From contig DATLVI010000017.1 in the NCBI GenBank assembly GCA_035577545.1, positions 116,640 through 180,639 on the forward strand: a stretch of DNA of 64,000 nt, read 5' to 3'. Positions within the stretch are counted from its first letter, which is position 1. Each line of letters opens with the position of its first letter. This DNA comes from Verrucomicrobiia bacterium. GTDB lineage: Bacteria; Verrucomicrobiota; Verrucomicrobiia; Palsa-1439. Position numbers and translations under genes: made by a program. Below the pieces are notes generated by a model that ran no database searches, was not told where the DNA came from, and saw only the letters and a program-made list of their open reading frames with translations. Shown here in pieces: positions 46,208 to 55,357 of the stretch.

Positions 46208-47569
46208 TCATCGTTTAATGCTGACGCCCCGCCGTATGAACGTCGGCACATCGAGATCTTCGCCGTTGTACAGCGTCGGCTCGCTCTTGTCGAATCGGCC
46301 CCGGCTCACGCCTTCGAGAGGCAAGGTTTCCTGCTTCGGCTTGACCGACGACTTCTGCGCGGCAACAGGCTCAGGCTTGGAGGCTTCCTCAACCGGTTGG
46401 TGCGACGGGGAAGTTGGTGGGATGGTCGGCGGCACCGCTCGCAAGTCGCGCGACAGCGTCGCATCGCCAGGTCGTGGGAATGTCATCGGCTTCGTGGACA
46501 CCGGCTGGGCAACCACACGGCGCGGCAGGATGTTTGCCGCCGCGATCACCGTCACCGCCAGTTTTCCGCGGTATGCCTCGTCGATGGCTGCGCCCATGAT
46601 GACGTGGGCGCGGTTCGCCAGCCGCGAAATCGGCTCGACCGTCTTCTGCACGTCGGCGAGCGTCAAATCGGGCCCGCCGAGGATGCTCACGAGTACACCT
46701 TCGGCTTTCGCGAGAACATCGCCGCCGTCCAGCAGCGGATTCTCCAGCAACGCCTTGACCGCCTCGCGCGCCCGGTTTGCGCCTTCGCCCTGTCCGTAGC
46801 TGAACAGGCCGTCGCAATGCTTCGAGCCAATGGTCGTGCGCAAATCAGCAAAATCGAGATTGATCAGGCCCTTGCGCGACAGCAACTGCCACACGGCCTG
46901 GACACCCAGGATGAAATTCTCATCGGCTCGTTTGAAGGCCTCCACCACGCTCGCGTCCGCGCCGGCGATCCGAAAGATTTTGTCGTTCGGAATACAGATA
47001 ACGGCGTCCGCTTGCGCCTTGAGCTGCTCCAGACCGGATAGCGCCTGTTGTTTGCGGCGATCGCCCTCGAAGGAAAACGGCAGCGCCACAAATGCCAGCA
47101 CCAGCGCGCCCTGTTCCTTCGCGGCCCGCGCAATCGTCGGGCTTGCGCCCGTACCGGTGCCGCCGCCCAGGCCGGCTATCAGGAAGACCACATCCGCGCC
47201 CTGCACCAGTGCCTCAATCTTCTCGGCATCGTTTTGAGCGGCGCGAATGCCGAGTTCGGGTTCCCCGCCGGCGCCCAGTCCGTGCGTCACCGCGGCGCCG
47301 ATATGCATCTTCTCCGCGCCATTGATTTCGCCGAGCGCCTGCAGGTCGGTGTTGATCGCAATCAGATCGACGCCTTCCAGCGTGTGGTTGCCCTGGGTCC
47401 GGCTATCGGCGATTTGGCTGACGGCGTGGCCGCCAGCGCCACCTACTCCGAGGATTTTCAGTCGAGTCTTGTGCAGTGGCGCTGGTCTCTTTTCCATGTT
47501 CTCCGTGGTTTCCGGTTGTGCCGCAGGCGGCGTGGATGAAGTCGAAATTGGTTTGCGTCGGGTTGCCAT
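46208..47569 (-). CDS. ftsZ: Cell division GTPase FtsZ
   Basis: 453 residues. A 33-residue Pro/Thr-rich N-terminal extension precedes KILGVGGAGGHAV; the tubulin signature GGGTGTGAS is at 135-143; the GTPase and T7-loop domains run to about 355; a Pro-rich linker follows, and the C-terminal peptide LDVPTFIRRG (about 438-447) is the FtsA-binding tail. It forms the division ring. CCGGAG 7 nt before the ATG is one of the clearest ribosome-binding sites in the window, fitting high expression. Last gene of the dcw cluster, 14 bp after ftsA. Confidence 0.98.
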   Translation of the reverse strand: MATRRKPISTSSTPPAAQPETTENMEKRPAPLHKTRLKILGVGGAGGHAVSQIADSRTQGNHTLEGVDLIAINTDLQALGEINGAEKMHIGAAVTHGLGAGGEPELGIRAAQNDAEKIEALVQGADVVFLIAGLGGGTGTGASPTIARAAKEQGALVLAFVALPFSFEGDRRKQQALSGLEQLKAQADAVICIPNDKIFRIAGADASVVEAFKRADENFILGVQAVWQLLSRKGLINLDFADLRTTIGSKHCDGLFSYGQGEGANRAREAVKALLENPLLDGGDVLAKAEGVLVSILGGPDLTLADVQKTVEPISRLANRAHVIMGAAIDEAYRGKLAVTVIAAANILPRRVVAQPVSTKPMTFPRPGDATLSRDLRAVPPTIPPTSPSHQPVEEASKPEPVAAQKSSVKPKQETLPLEGVSRGRFDKSEPTLYNGEDLDVPTFIRRGVSIKR

Positions 47570-47583
47570 GTCAACGCTCCGGT

Positions 47584-48813
47584 TTACATGAACGCGCGCG
47601 CCTTCTGGATCAGGTGTTGGAACGACTGGCCAATCTTGCGCAACGGCGACGGCGCCTGGTGCTGGTCGCGCTGTGAGCCAAGCGCGTAGCGCACGAGACC
47701 AATGGCCGTCGAGTACTCAGGACTTTCAATCGCCGACGTCGGGCCACCAACCGTCAGGCTGTGGCCGATGTGCACGGGCAGCCCGAATATCTCCGCAGCC
47801 AGCGGCTCCAGGCCCGGCAACCGAGCGCAGCCGCCCGTAATAAATACTCCCGCGCCGAGGTAATCGAGCAACTTCTGCTTCTCGAGTTCTTTCTTCACCA
47901 ACGTCAGCGTCTCTTCGACACGTAAATTCATAATGCGGCAGAGCTGCTGCTTCGAAACCTGCCGGTCCGGAAGCCCAACTTCGCGTTTGAGCGTGAGTGT
48001 CGCGTCGTCCGTAGGAACTGCTACCGACCCGTGCTCGATTTTCAGCGTCTCGGCTCGGTTCATCGGGATGCGCAGCCCGATGGCCACATCGTTGGTGATG
48101 TGGTCGCCGCCGACCGCCAGCACCCCGCTATGCTGGATCGTGCCTTCGCTGTAAACGATGTAATCGGTCGTGCCCCCGCCCATGTCGATGACCACCGCGC
48201 CGAGGTGTTGATGCTCCGACGTGAGCACGGCCAGTGCCGAGGCGAAACCGCTGACCGCTATGTTCGCCACATCGAGCGGAACGTGTTTGATGCATTTGAT
48301 TGTGTTCTGCAACCGCGTGCGGACGCCGTAGATCACATGCACGTCGGCTTCGAGTTTTGCGCCAATCATGCCGACGGGATTCTGGATGCCGTCGTGCCCA
48401 TCGACGAAAAAATGCTGGCGAATCGCGTGAATGACCACGTGGTCCATCGGGATGTTCACGGCTTTCGCGTTGAGCAGGACGTTGCGGACTTCCTCCTCTG
48501 AAATCTCGCGCTCGTCATTGGTCACCGCCACCGTTCCGCGGTTGTTGAAGCTGCGAATGTGGCCGCCGCTGACGCTGGCATACACGTTGTGGATCTCGAC
48601 ACCCGCGCTCTCCTCGGCATCCGCCACGGCGGCGTGAATACACTCGACCGTCGCCTCGATATTGACGATCTCGCCCTTGCGGACGCCTTCGGAGTTTGTC
48701 TGGCCGACACCGACCACCATGATGTTGCCATCATCGAGCACCTCGCCGACCACGGCGCAGACCTTGGAAGTGCCCACCTCCAGCCCCACGATGATTTTTT
48801 CCTTCGGTAACAT
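47584..48813 (-). CDS. ftsA: Cell division protein FtsA
   Basis: 409 residues. An actin-like ATPase with the start IIVGLEVGTSKVCAVVGE, a 1C domain (HAIRQHFFVDG), VIDMGGGTTDYIVYSEG phosphate-binding region, and a basic C-terminal membrane-targeting helix (RKIGQSFQHLIQKARAFM). It tethers FtsZ to the membrane and recruits late division proteins. It lies 17 bp after ftsQ and before ftsZ, the standard order. Confidence 0.98.
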   Translation of the reverse strand: MLPKEKIIVGLEVGTSKVCAVVGEVLDDGNIMVVGVGQTNSEGVRKGEIVNIEATVECIHAAVADAEESAGVEIHNVYASVSGGHIRSFNNRGTVAVTNDEREISEEEVRNVLLNAKAVNIPMDHVVIHAIRQHFFVDGHDGIQNPVGMIGAKLEADVHVIYGVRTRLQNTIKCIKHVPLDVANIAVSGFASALAVLTSEHQHLGAVVIDMGGGTTDYIVYSEGTIQHSGVLAVGGDHITNDVAIGLRIPMNRAETLKIEHGSVAVPTDDATLTLKREVGLPDRQVSKQQLCRIMNLRVEETLTLVKKELEKQKLLDYLGAGVFITGGCARLPGLEPLAAEIFGLPVHIGHSLTVGGPTSAIESPEYSTAIGLVRYALGSQRDQHQAPSPLRKIGQSFQHLIQKARAFM

Positions 48814-48830
48814 GTTTCAGCCAAACCTTT

Positions 48831-49706
48831 CTAATTCACGAACGTCACCGGCACACCACGGTTGACCGTCAGGTCCACCATTTGCACGGATTTTTGCCGT
48901 TGCTGCGCCCACCGCAAAATCACTCCCAACCGCCGCAACTGTTGCGGAAATTCTTCCACATCCAATTTTACGGTCGTATGCTGCCGCGTCGTCATCACCA
49001 ATTGACGCGGCTTCGACAAATCGATCTGCTCGACCTCCAGCAACGACCCTGCGACCGCCTGGTCGAGCTTGTCCAACAACTCCAGGGCCCGGTAAATCTG
49101 TTCCGACTCCACCTGCCTGCCAAGACGCACATCGGCAAGTGACACCCCCGTCAGGATTGGCACCGGGCGCGGGATTTGCGGCTGTACCACTGTGCCATCG
49201 GCCAACGCGACGGGCTTCATCACAAAACCGGAGCGGTCGATATAAAATGTCGCGTCTCCCAGGTCCCGCGTCGGCGCGCGCAGCCGCGCCACGGCAGTGC
49301 GCTCCTCCACGCGAATGAACAACCGATCCGGCAACATGCGCCGCACTTCCACGCCGCGCACCAGCGGCAACATCTCCAGGTTCTTCCGTACTTGATCGAG
49401 GTCGACTGACAAAAGATTTTGCCCAACGGCCACCCCGGCAAACTGCACCACGCGCTCGGGCGTCAATACGCCGTCGTCATCCACCACGATTTGGTGGATC
49501 GCAAACCGCGGATTGTTGTACACAAGGCGATCCGTGGTGGCTTTCACCAGACGGTAGCTCCCGTATCCGGTCAGGGCCAACACGCCGACAACGACAAGGA
49601 TGGTCACGGTCACCCGCAACCGCGCCAACGCGCGTCCGCGCGTTTGCACTTTCACATCCAGCAAATACTCCGGCCGTTTCTTCCTACGATTGCCCAGCTT
49701 CATCAT
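48831..49706 (-). CDS. ftsQ: Cell division protein FtsQ/DivIB
   Basis: About 291 residues. A short basic cytoplasmic end (KLGNRRKKRPEYLLD), one membrane helix (RVTVTILVVVGVLALTGYG), a POTRA domain (FAIHQIVVDDDGVLTPERV to VEVRRMLPDRLFIRVEER) and the FtsQ beta domain. It joins the FtsB-FtsL complex that activates septal murein synthesis. The start is an ATGATG over the ddl stop; 240 bp of upstream open frame lies inside ddl and was rejected. Confidence 0.93.
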   Translation of the reverse strand: MMKLGNRRKKRPEYLLDVKVQTRGRALARLRVTVTILVVVGVLALTGYGSYRLVKATTDRLVYNNPRFAIHQIVVDDDGVLTPERVVQFAGVAVGQNLLSVDLDQVRKNLEMLPLVRGVEVRRMLPDRLFIRVEERTAVARLRAPTRDLGDATFYIDRSGFVMKPVALADGTVVQPQIPRPVPILTGVSLADVRLGRQVESEQIYRALELLDKLDQAVAGSLLEVEQIDLSKPRQLVMTTRQHTTVKLDVEEFPQQLRRLGVILRWAQQRQKSVQMVDLTVNRGVPVTFVN

Positions 49707-50659
49707 GAGACCGCGATCGTCTCCTTCTCGTCCGCGTCGACTTCGGCGTCCGACTTGCGACGCGCCAACGCCATGTCCACGAGGCGCGCGCATAAATTTG
49801 GAAATCCCATTCCTGACGCCCGCGCAGCCTGCGGCACGAGGCTCGTCTCGGTGAACCCCGGAATCGTGTTCACTTCCAGCACAAGGAGTTCTCCATTTTC
49901 CGCCAGGATAAAATCCACGCGCGAAAGGTCGCGGCAGCCCAGGCAATCGTGTGCCCGCAATGCCAATGCCTTCGCCCGGGCTTCGACGCTTTTTTCCAGC
50001 GGTGCCGGCACCAGATAGTCCGTCTGTCCCTTGGTGTATTTCGCCTCGTACGTGAAGAAATCGTGCTTCGGGCGGATCTCAATCACCGGCAAGGCGTGAC
50101 CGTCAAAAATTCCCACTGTCAATTCGCGCCCCGCAATAAATTGCTCGACCAGCAGGCGATCGTCATACCGCCAGGCGGTCCGGCACGCCTCTTCGAGGCG
50201 CGCTTCTTCATGGACGATGCTGATCCCGACACTGGATCCCTGTCGCGACGGTTTCACAACCAACGGGAATCCGAGTAGTGCCAGACGGCGCCAGTCCGGA
50301 TGAGCGCGATCGAAAACCTCGTATTTCGGCGTCGGGACGCCCGCGGTACGGAACTCCGCTTTCGCCGCAATCTTGTCGAACGCGCGCGCGCTCGCCTCGG
50401 GGCCCGAGCCGGTGTAGGCGATGCCGGTGTCTTCAAGAATTTGTTGGAGAGTGCCATCCTCGCCGAACGTCCCGTGCAACGCGACGAAGACCACGTCCAC
50501 GTCCGACGGGATCGTGAACTTCGTTTCCGGAATATCAATCGGGACAACCTTGGCGCCTGTACCGGTCAGCGCGCTCGCCACCGCTGTCCCCGACTTCAAT
50601 GACACTTCGCGCTCGGCCGAAGGCCCACCCATTAGCACGGCAATCTTCAATTGCTTCAT
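49703..50659 (-). CDS. ddl: D-alanine--D-alanine ligase
   Basis: 318 residues, ATP-grasp fold. KIAVLMGGPSAEREVSL at the N-terminus, VFVALHGTFGEDGTLQ, and the metal/substrate segment EVNTIPGFTETSLVP. Makes the D-Ala-D-Ala dipeptide added by MurF. It is 6 bp downstream of the murC-murB gene and overlaps ftsQ. In Chlamydiae ddl is fused to murC; here it is separate and murB is the fused partner. Confidence 0.97.
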   Translation of the reverse strand: MKQLKIAVLMGGPSAEREVSLKSGTAVASALTGTGAKVVPIDIPETKFTIPSDVDVVFVALHGTFGEDGTLQQILEDTGIAYTGSGPEASARAFDKIAAKAEFRTAGVPTPKYEVFDRAHPDWRRLALLGFPLVVKPSRQGSSVGISIVHEEARLEEACRTAWRYDDRLLVEQFIAGRELTVGIFDGHALPVIEIRPKHDFFTYEAKYTKGQTDYLVPAPLEKSVEARAKALALRAHDCLGCRDLSRVDFILAENGELLVLEVNTIPGFTETSLVPQAARASGMGFPNLCARLVDMALARRKSDAEVDADEKETIAVS

Positions 50660-50665
50660 AATTGT

Positions 50666-53026
50666 CTAGTGTTTCTCCGACCCAAGGATCATCACTTCAG
50701 GTTCGAGATCGATGCCCCGCTCCTGGCGCGCCCGATCCCGGATCGCGGCGATCAATTGCAGCACGTCACCGGCGGTCGCCTTGCCCTCGTTCACGATGAA
50801 ATTACCGTGCCGCTCCGAAACCCGCGCGCCGCCCACGGACATCCCCTTCAATCCCAATTCCTCAATCAGCTTGCCCGCCGGAATCGCAGCCGGGTTCTTG
50901 AAAATGCAACCGGCACTCGGTTTGGCGGGTTGCGACGACCATCGCTTCTCGGCGAACGCGCGCAGCCGCCCATCGATTGTCTTCTTGTCGGTTTTCGTCC
51001 CATGCAGAATCGCCGACAGGGCGATGTGGTTGTGGAACACCGGGCAGCTTCGGTACGCGACGGGAAGATGCTTCGCCTCCGTATCGTAAATGTCGCCGGA
51101 ATAACCGATGTAGCGGACCCAATCGACGACTTCAAACGTCTGCCGGCCCATGGCGCCTGCGTTCATGCGCAGCGCGCCGCCGAGCGAACCCGGGATACCT
51201 TCCATAAATTCGAGTCCGCCCAGACTGTGTTTTGCGGCCAGGGTAACAATGGTTTTCAGGCGCGCGCCGGCGCGGGCGAGAATCCGCTCGCCGTCCACTT
51301 CGACCTTTGAGAACTCCTCGTTATTCAGGCTGATCACAACCCCCCGAATGCCGCCGTCGAGCACGAGCAGGTTCGTGCCACGGCCAATGACGGTCACCGG
51401 TATCTCACGGACATGGCAATAATGAAGCAGCCGCGCCAGGTCCCGTTCGCTGGCCGGCTCGATCCAAAATTCAGCCGGGCCGCCGACGCGCATCGACGTG
51501 TGTCGCGCCATCGGTTCGTCCCGTCGAACCTTTGCCTTCTCCGACAACAAGACCTTTAGGTCCGTCTGCATCTCCATGGCCTGTTTCTCCGGGTTGAGGA
51601 CGTTCGGCCCGCGCGTGCGGAGTTTTCGCGCCAACGTTTCGGCCACCTTGTAGATATCCCCCGCTCCCATGGTCACAATGATGTCCCCCGGTTTCGCTTC
51701 CGAGAAGAGACGCACCACCAACATCTCCATATCCGGTTCAAAGACGGTGGCCGCCGGGCCCGCTTCCGTTACCGCGTCAGAGAGCATCTGGCCGGTAATC
51801 CCCTCGATGGGCTTCTCGCCAGCCGTGTAGATTTCCGTCAGGAACAACTTGTCGGCGCCCACGAAAGCCGTCGCAAACTCGTCGCGCAGGGCCTGTGTGC
51901 GCGTATACCGATGCGGCTGGAAGGCCACGAGCAAACGGCGATAGCCCGCCGCGTCTTTCTTCCCCAGCAACGTCCGCGCGGCCGCGATCGTCGCGCGGAT
52001 CTCCGTCGGGTGGTGCGCGTAGTCATCCACGACAAGGATACCGCCCGCTTCGTACTTCCGGTCAAACCGCCGCTTCGCCCCCGTAAACTGTCTCAGGGCG
52101 TCCGCAATCTTCTCAAAGGGAACACCCAACTCGTCGGCCACGGCGATCGCCGCCAGCGCATTGGTGACGTTTTGTTTGCCGGGAATCACCAACTCGACCA
52201 CGCCGATCTGCTGGTCGCGACAGGCAACAGTGAATCGTGAGCCGTGCTCCGTGTTCTCGATGTCGAGGGCCCGGTAATCAGCGTTTGCGGAAAGGCCAAA
52301 CGTGATGGCCGTCCGGCACTTTGCTGCGTGTTGCAGGCAATTCTGACAGTCGGCGCAGAAGAACACCGTTTTCAGCGTGCTGGAGAAGAAGGAGTCGAAT
52401 GTTTCACGCAGTTTGTCCATCGAGCCGTAATGATCCAGATGTTCGGGCTCAATGTTCAGGCACACGGCATACTCCGGGCTGAAACCAATCAGCGTCCCAT
52501 CGCTCTCGCAGGCTTCGCCCACGAAGTATTTGCCGCCGCCGATCTGCGCGTTCGTGCCAAGCACGGGAATGTGCGCGCCGACACAATAGCTCGGGGCACT
52601 GTCGCTGCGCGTAAGCACGTACGCGATCATCGCGGTCGTCGTCGTCTTGCCGTGCGTCCCCGCGACTGCGATGTTGTTGCTGTGGTTCATCAACGCGCTG
52701 AGCAGCAGGCCACGCCGTACCCGCGGAATCTTTCGCTGATCCGCAGCCTGGAGTTCAACATTCTCGCCGTTGACCGCTGACGTATACACGACGAGTTCCG
52801 TGTCCTCGCCGACGTTCTTCGCCGCGTGGCCACAGTGAATCTTTGCGCCGAGTTTCTGCAGGTCCTTCGTGCCCCCATTCGGGGACAAGTCGGAACCGCT
52901 GACGAGGTGCCCCTGCTGCAACAGCAACCGCGCCAGGCCGCTCATCCCACAGCCGCCAATCCCAACAAAGTGCACTCGCCGAGGTTGGCTGCCGAGAAAA
53001 TCAATCAGTTGTTGCCTATTGGCCAT
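50666..53026 (-). CDS. murC-murB: Bifunctional UDP-N-acetylmuramate--L-alanine ligase / UDP-N-acetylenolpyruvoylglucosamine reductase (MurC-MurB fusion)
   Basis: 786 residues in one uninterrupted frame. MurC occupies 1-470 (VHFVGIGGCGMSGLA, ATP loop GTHGKTTT at 123-130, DDYAHHPTE, FQPHRYTRT); a 17-residue linker leads to MurB at 488-786 (RHTSMRVGGPAEF, FAD site GRGTNLLVLDGGIRG, GIPGSLGGALRMNAG, SAGCIFKNP, HGNFIVN). MurB makes UDP-MurNAc and MurC adds L-Ala to it, so the fusion joins consecutive steps. The active-site position that is Ser in many MurBs is Cys in SAGCIF. The ATG at 53026 lies 11 nt inside murG with GGAG 6 nt upstream; 183 bp of upstream frame was rejected. Confidence 0.97.
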   Translation of the reverse strand: MANRQQLIDFLGSQPRRVHFVGIGGCGMSGLARLLLQQGHLVSGSDLSPNGGTKDLQKLGAKIHCGHAAKNVGEDTELVVYTSAVNGENVELQAADQRKIPRVRRGLLLSALMNHSNNIAVAGTHGKTTTTAMIAYVLTRSDSAPSYCVGAHIPVLGTNAQIGGGKYFVGEACESDGTLIGFSPEYAVCLNIEPEHLDHYGSMDKLRETFDSFFSSTLKTVFFCADCQNCLQHAAKCRTAITFGLSANADYRALDIENTEHGSRFTVACRDQQIGVVELVIPGKQNVTNALAAIAVADELGVPFEKIADALRQFTGAKRRFDRKYEAGGILVVDDYAHHPTEIRATIAAARTLLGKKDAAGYRRLLVAFQPHRYTRTQALRDEFATAFVGADKLFLTEIYTAGEKPIEGITGQMLSDAVTEAGPAATVFEPDMEMLVVRLFSEAKPGDIIVTMGAGDIYKVAETLARKLRTRGPNVLNPEKQAMEMQTDLKVLLSEKAKVRRDEPMARHTSMRVGGPAEFWIEPASERDLARLLHYCHVREIPVTVIGRGTNLLVLDGGIRGVVISLNNEEFSKVEVDGERILARAGARLKTIVTLAAKHSLGGLEFMEGIPGSLGGALRMNAGAMGRQTFEVVDWVRYIGYSGDIYDTEAKHLPVAYRSCPVFHNHIALSAILHGTKTDKKTIDGRLRAFAEKRWSSQPAKPSAGCIFKNPAAIPAGKLIEELGLKGMSVGGARVSERHGNFIVNEGKATAGDVLQLIAAIRDRARQERGIDLEPEVMILGSEKH

Positions 53027-54146
53027 ATTGCTCCAAGAGTTCGGCCAGACGCTCCGCCGCATCCTCGACGGCCAGTAAACGCGCGGCCCGAGCCATGCGC
53101 GCGCGTTCGTCATCATCGTCGAGCAATTCGGTGATGACATGGGCCAATCGCTCCCCGCGTTCCGCATGCAGGCTGCTGAATTGCGATTGATCGAGGAGCC
53201 GCGCCGCACCCGCGCGCTCGAAGACGCGCGCGTTGTGCCACTGGTGATTGCCCGCAGCCTGGGGATACGGAATCAGTATGGCCGGCAGCCCGAAGGCCGC
53301 GATCTCGGTAAGCGTCGAGGCGCCGGAGCGCGCCACCACCACGTCTGCCGCGCTATACGCCAATTCCATCTGGTTGCAGAAACTCATCACCTTTCCTGTA
53401 AACCCATTCTTCTCATACGACTCGCGGACGAATTGTTCGTCGTGCGCGCCCGTCAAATGCATGAATTGCACACGCTCTGTTCTGCCGTCCAGCCATGGCA
53501 ACGCGCAGGCCATGGCCTCGTTGACCGCATGGGCTCCCTGGCTGCCGCCCGCGACCAACACGGTCAGCCGATTCGCCTCCAACCCGAGTCGCGCGCGCGC
53601 ATTGGCCACCTTGCCGCCGCGCAGCGCGGCGCGAATCGGCGTGCCCGTCACTGTTACGGGCCGGCGCCCGAAAAAACGCGCGCAATCGGCCAGTCCCACA
53701 GCGACGTGATCCACGAACTGGCCGGTCCAGCGGTTTGCCTTCCCCGGCACAGCGTTCGATTCATGGATCAATGTCGCCGTCCCCCGCTTGCCAAACCACC
53801 GGGCCCCCAACATCGCCGGCGCGGACGTAAATCCTCCCATCCCCAGCACGACGTCGGGCCCAAATTTATCGCAGACCGCGGCGCATCCGCGCGTCGCTTT
53901 CGCCAAACGGACGCAAAATCGCATCAACCGGCGTGGCCCCTCGTAGCCCACGGCCGGAACCACTTCCACCGCGATGCGCGTCGAAGGGTCGGAGGAGTCG
54001 GTCAATGCTACCAATGCGGTCTGATCGACTGCCTTTTCGGAGACGAACAACCGCACTTGGTGCCGGCGCACCCGTAAAACTTCCGCGACCGCCAACCCTG
54101 GAAACAGATGTCCCCCCGTCCCACCACATGCGATCATGACTTTCAT
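53016..54146 (-). CDS. murG: UDP-GlcNAc:lipid I GlcNAc transferase MurG
   Basis: 376 residues, GT28 fold. MIACGGTGGHLFPGLAVA at the N-terminus, IHESNAVPGKANR, VLVAGGSQGAHAVNEAM and VARSGASTLTEIAAFG in the C-domain. Converts lipid I to lipid II at the inner membrane. The 3' end overlaps murC by 11 nt; ftsW lies 30 bp upstream. Confidence 0.97.
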   Translation of the reverse strand: MKVMIACGGTGGHLFPGLAVAEVLRVRRHQVRLFVSEKAVDQTALVALTDSSDPSTRIAVEVVPAVGYEGPRRLMRFCVRLAKATRGCAAVCDKFGPDVVLGMGGFTSAPAMLGARWFGKRGTATLIHESNAVPGKANRWTGQFVDHVAVGLADCARFFGRRPVTVTGTPIRAALRGGKVANARARLGLEANRLTVLVAGGSQGAHAVNEAMACALPWLDGRTERVQFMHLTGAHDEQFVRESYEKNGFTGKVMSFCNQMELAYSAADVVVARSGASTLTEIAAFGLPAILIPYPQAAGNHQWHNARVFERAGAARLLDQSQFSSLHAERGERLAHVITELLDDDDERARMARAARLLAVEDAAERLAELLEQYGQ

Positions 54147-54176
54147 TCATGGGCCCTCTCTTATTTTGATACGCCG

Positions 54177-55316
54177 CTACGACACTGCGGAACGTCGCGC
54201 AAAGAATTCCTGGTCCTCACTCTCCGTCTCGATCGTGCAGTGCCGGAAAATGTTGAGCAATAAACCCACCGCGACCATGTTCAGCACCAAATTCGATCCG
54301 CCAAAACTGATGAAGGGCAGCGGCAACCCTTTCGTCGGCAACCACGCTGTCACAACGCCGACATTGATCAGCGCCTGCATCGCGATCAGCAGCGCGATGC
54401 CCATGCCGAGGTATTGGCCAAAGAGATCGGACGCGCGCAGTGCAATGATTACAGCACAGGCAACCAAAAGTGCGAAGGCAAGCAGGATCCCGATGGTCCC
54501 AACCAGCCCCAATTCCTCACCAACGATGGGGAAAATAAAATCCGTATGCGCCTCGGGCAGGTAGAACATCTTCTGGCGGCTGTTGCCCAACCCCAGCCCG
54601 TTGAATCCACCCGAGCCGAACGCCAGGATCGCCTGCCACACCTGGTACCCCGCGCCCTGTTTGTATTTTTCCAGATCGAGGAACGCCATCAGTCGCCGCG
54701 AACGCTCGGGGTTGTGGATCATCAGTGCCACAAATCCGCCGGCGCCCGTGAAAATTGTCGGCACGAGGAACCGCAGGCGGACGCCCGCGATGAACATCAG
54801 CGCGAAGCTGACCGAAGCCAGCAGCGCTGTCGAACCGAAGTCCGGCTCCGCGAGCACGAGCACTAACACGCACCCCACTACGCCCATTGGCACCGCAAAG
54901 CCGCGTCCAAATTTGTCGAGCCGCCGCTTCTCCTTCGCCAGCCAGTGGGCCAGCCAGACAATCAGCGCCAGCTTGCCAAGCTCCGATGGTTGAAACCTCA
55001 TCGGGCCGAAACCAAGCCAGCGCCGCGCGCCGCCGACCTTCATCCCAATGTGTGGGATAAGGACCAACGCCAGCATGACCGCGGACACGATAAGCACACC
55101 GGTGCACACGCCGCGCAGTTTTGGGTACGGAACGCCGGCCGCCGTCACGCACCCCACAGCGCCGACGAGCATCCACGCCAGTTGCCGCTTCAGGAGGTAG
55201 TGCTGATCGCCGTAGCGGTCCTTGGCATAGAGCGCGCTCGTGCTAAACAGCATGACCACGCCGATCGTTAACAGCATCAGCATGATCACCAATAGCGTGA
55301 TAGCAGCTTTATTCAC
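54177..55316 (-). CDS. ftsW: Septal peptidoglycan glycosyltransferase FtsW (SEDS family)
   Basis: 379 residues with about ten membrane helices. SEDS signatures GARRWLGFGPMRFQPSELGKL, VLAEPDFGSTALL (with the Asp expected for catalysis nearby) and the late ISFGGSNLVLNMVAVGLLLN are present. Works with FtsI to polymerise lipid II at the septum. It lies 41 bp after the LysM gene and 30 bp before murG. Confidence 0.96.
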   Translation of the reverse strand: MNKAAITLLVIMLMLLTIGVVMLFSTSALYAKDRYGDQHYLLKRQLAWMLVGAVGCVTAAGVPYPKLRGVCTGVLIVSAVMLALVLIPHIGMKVGGARRWLGFGPMRFQPSELGKLALIVWLAHWLAKEKRRLDKFGRGFAVPMGVVGCVLVLVLAEPDFGSTALLASVSFALMFIAGVRLRFLVPTIFTGAGGFVALMIHNPERSRRLMAFLDLEKYKQGAGYQVWQAILAFGSGGFNGLGLGNSRQKMFYLPEAHTDFIFPIVGEELGLVGTIGILLAFALLVACAVIIALRASDLFGQYLGMGIALLIAMQALINVGVVTAWLPTKGLPLPFISFGGSNLVLNMVAVGLLLNIFRHCTIETESEDQEFFARRSAVS

Positions 55317-55357
55317 GGCCTTCCGTCGCTCCCCGTTTTCCGAAAGAACGTTTGTGG

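Noticed and set aside
53139..54077. 312-codon plus-strand frame opposite murG
   Set aside because: Arg/His-rich antisense shadow of murG with no motif.
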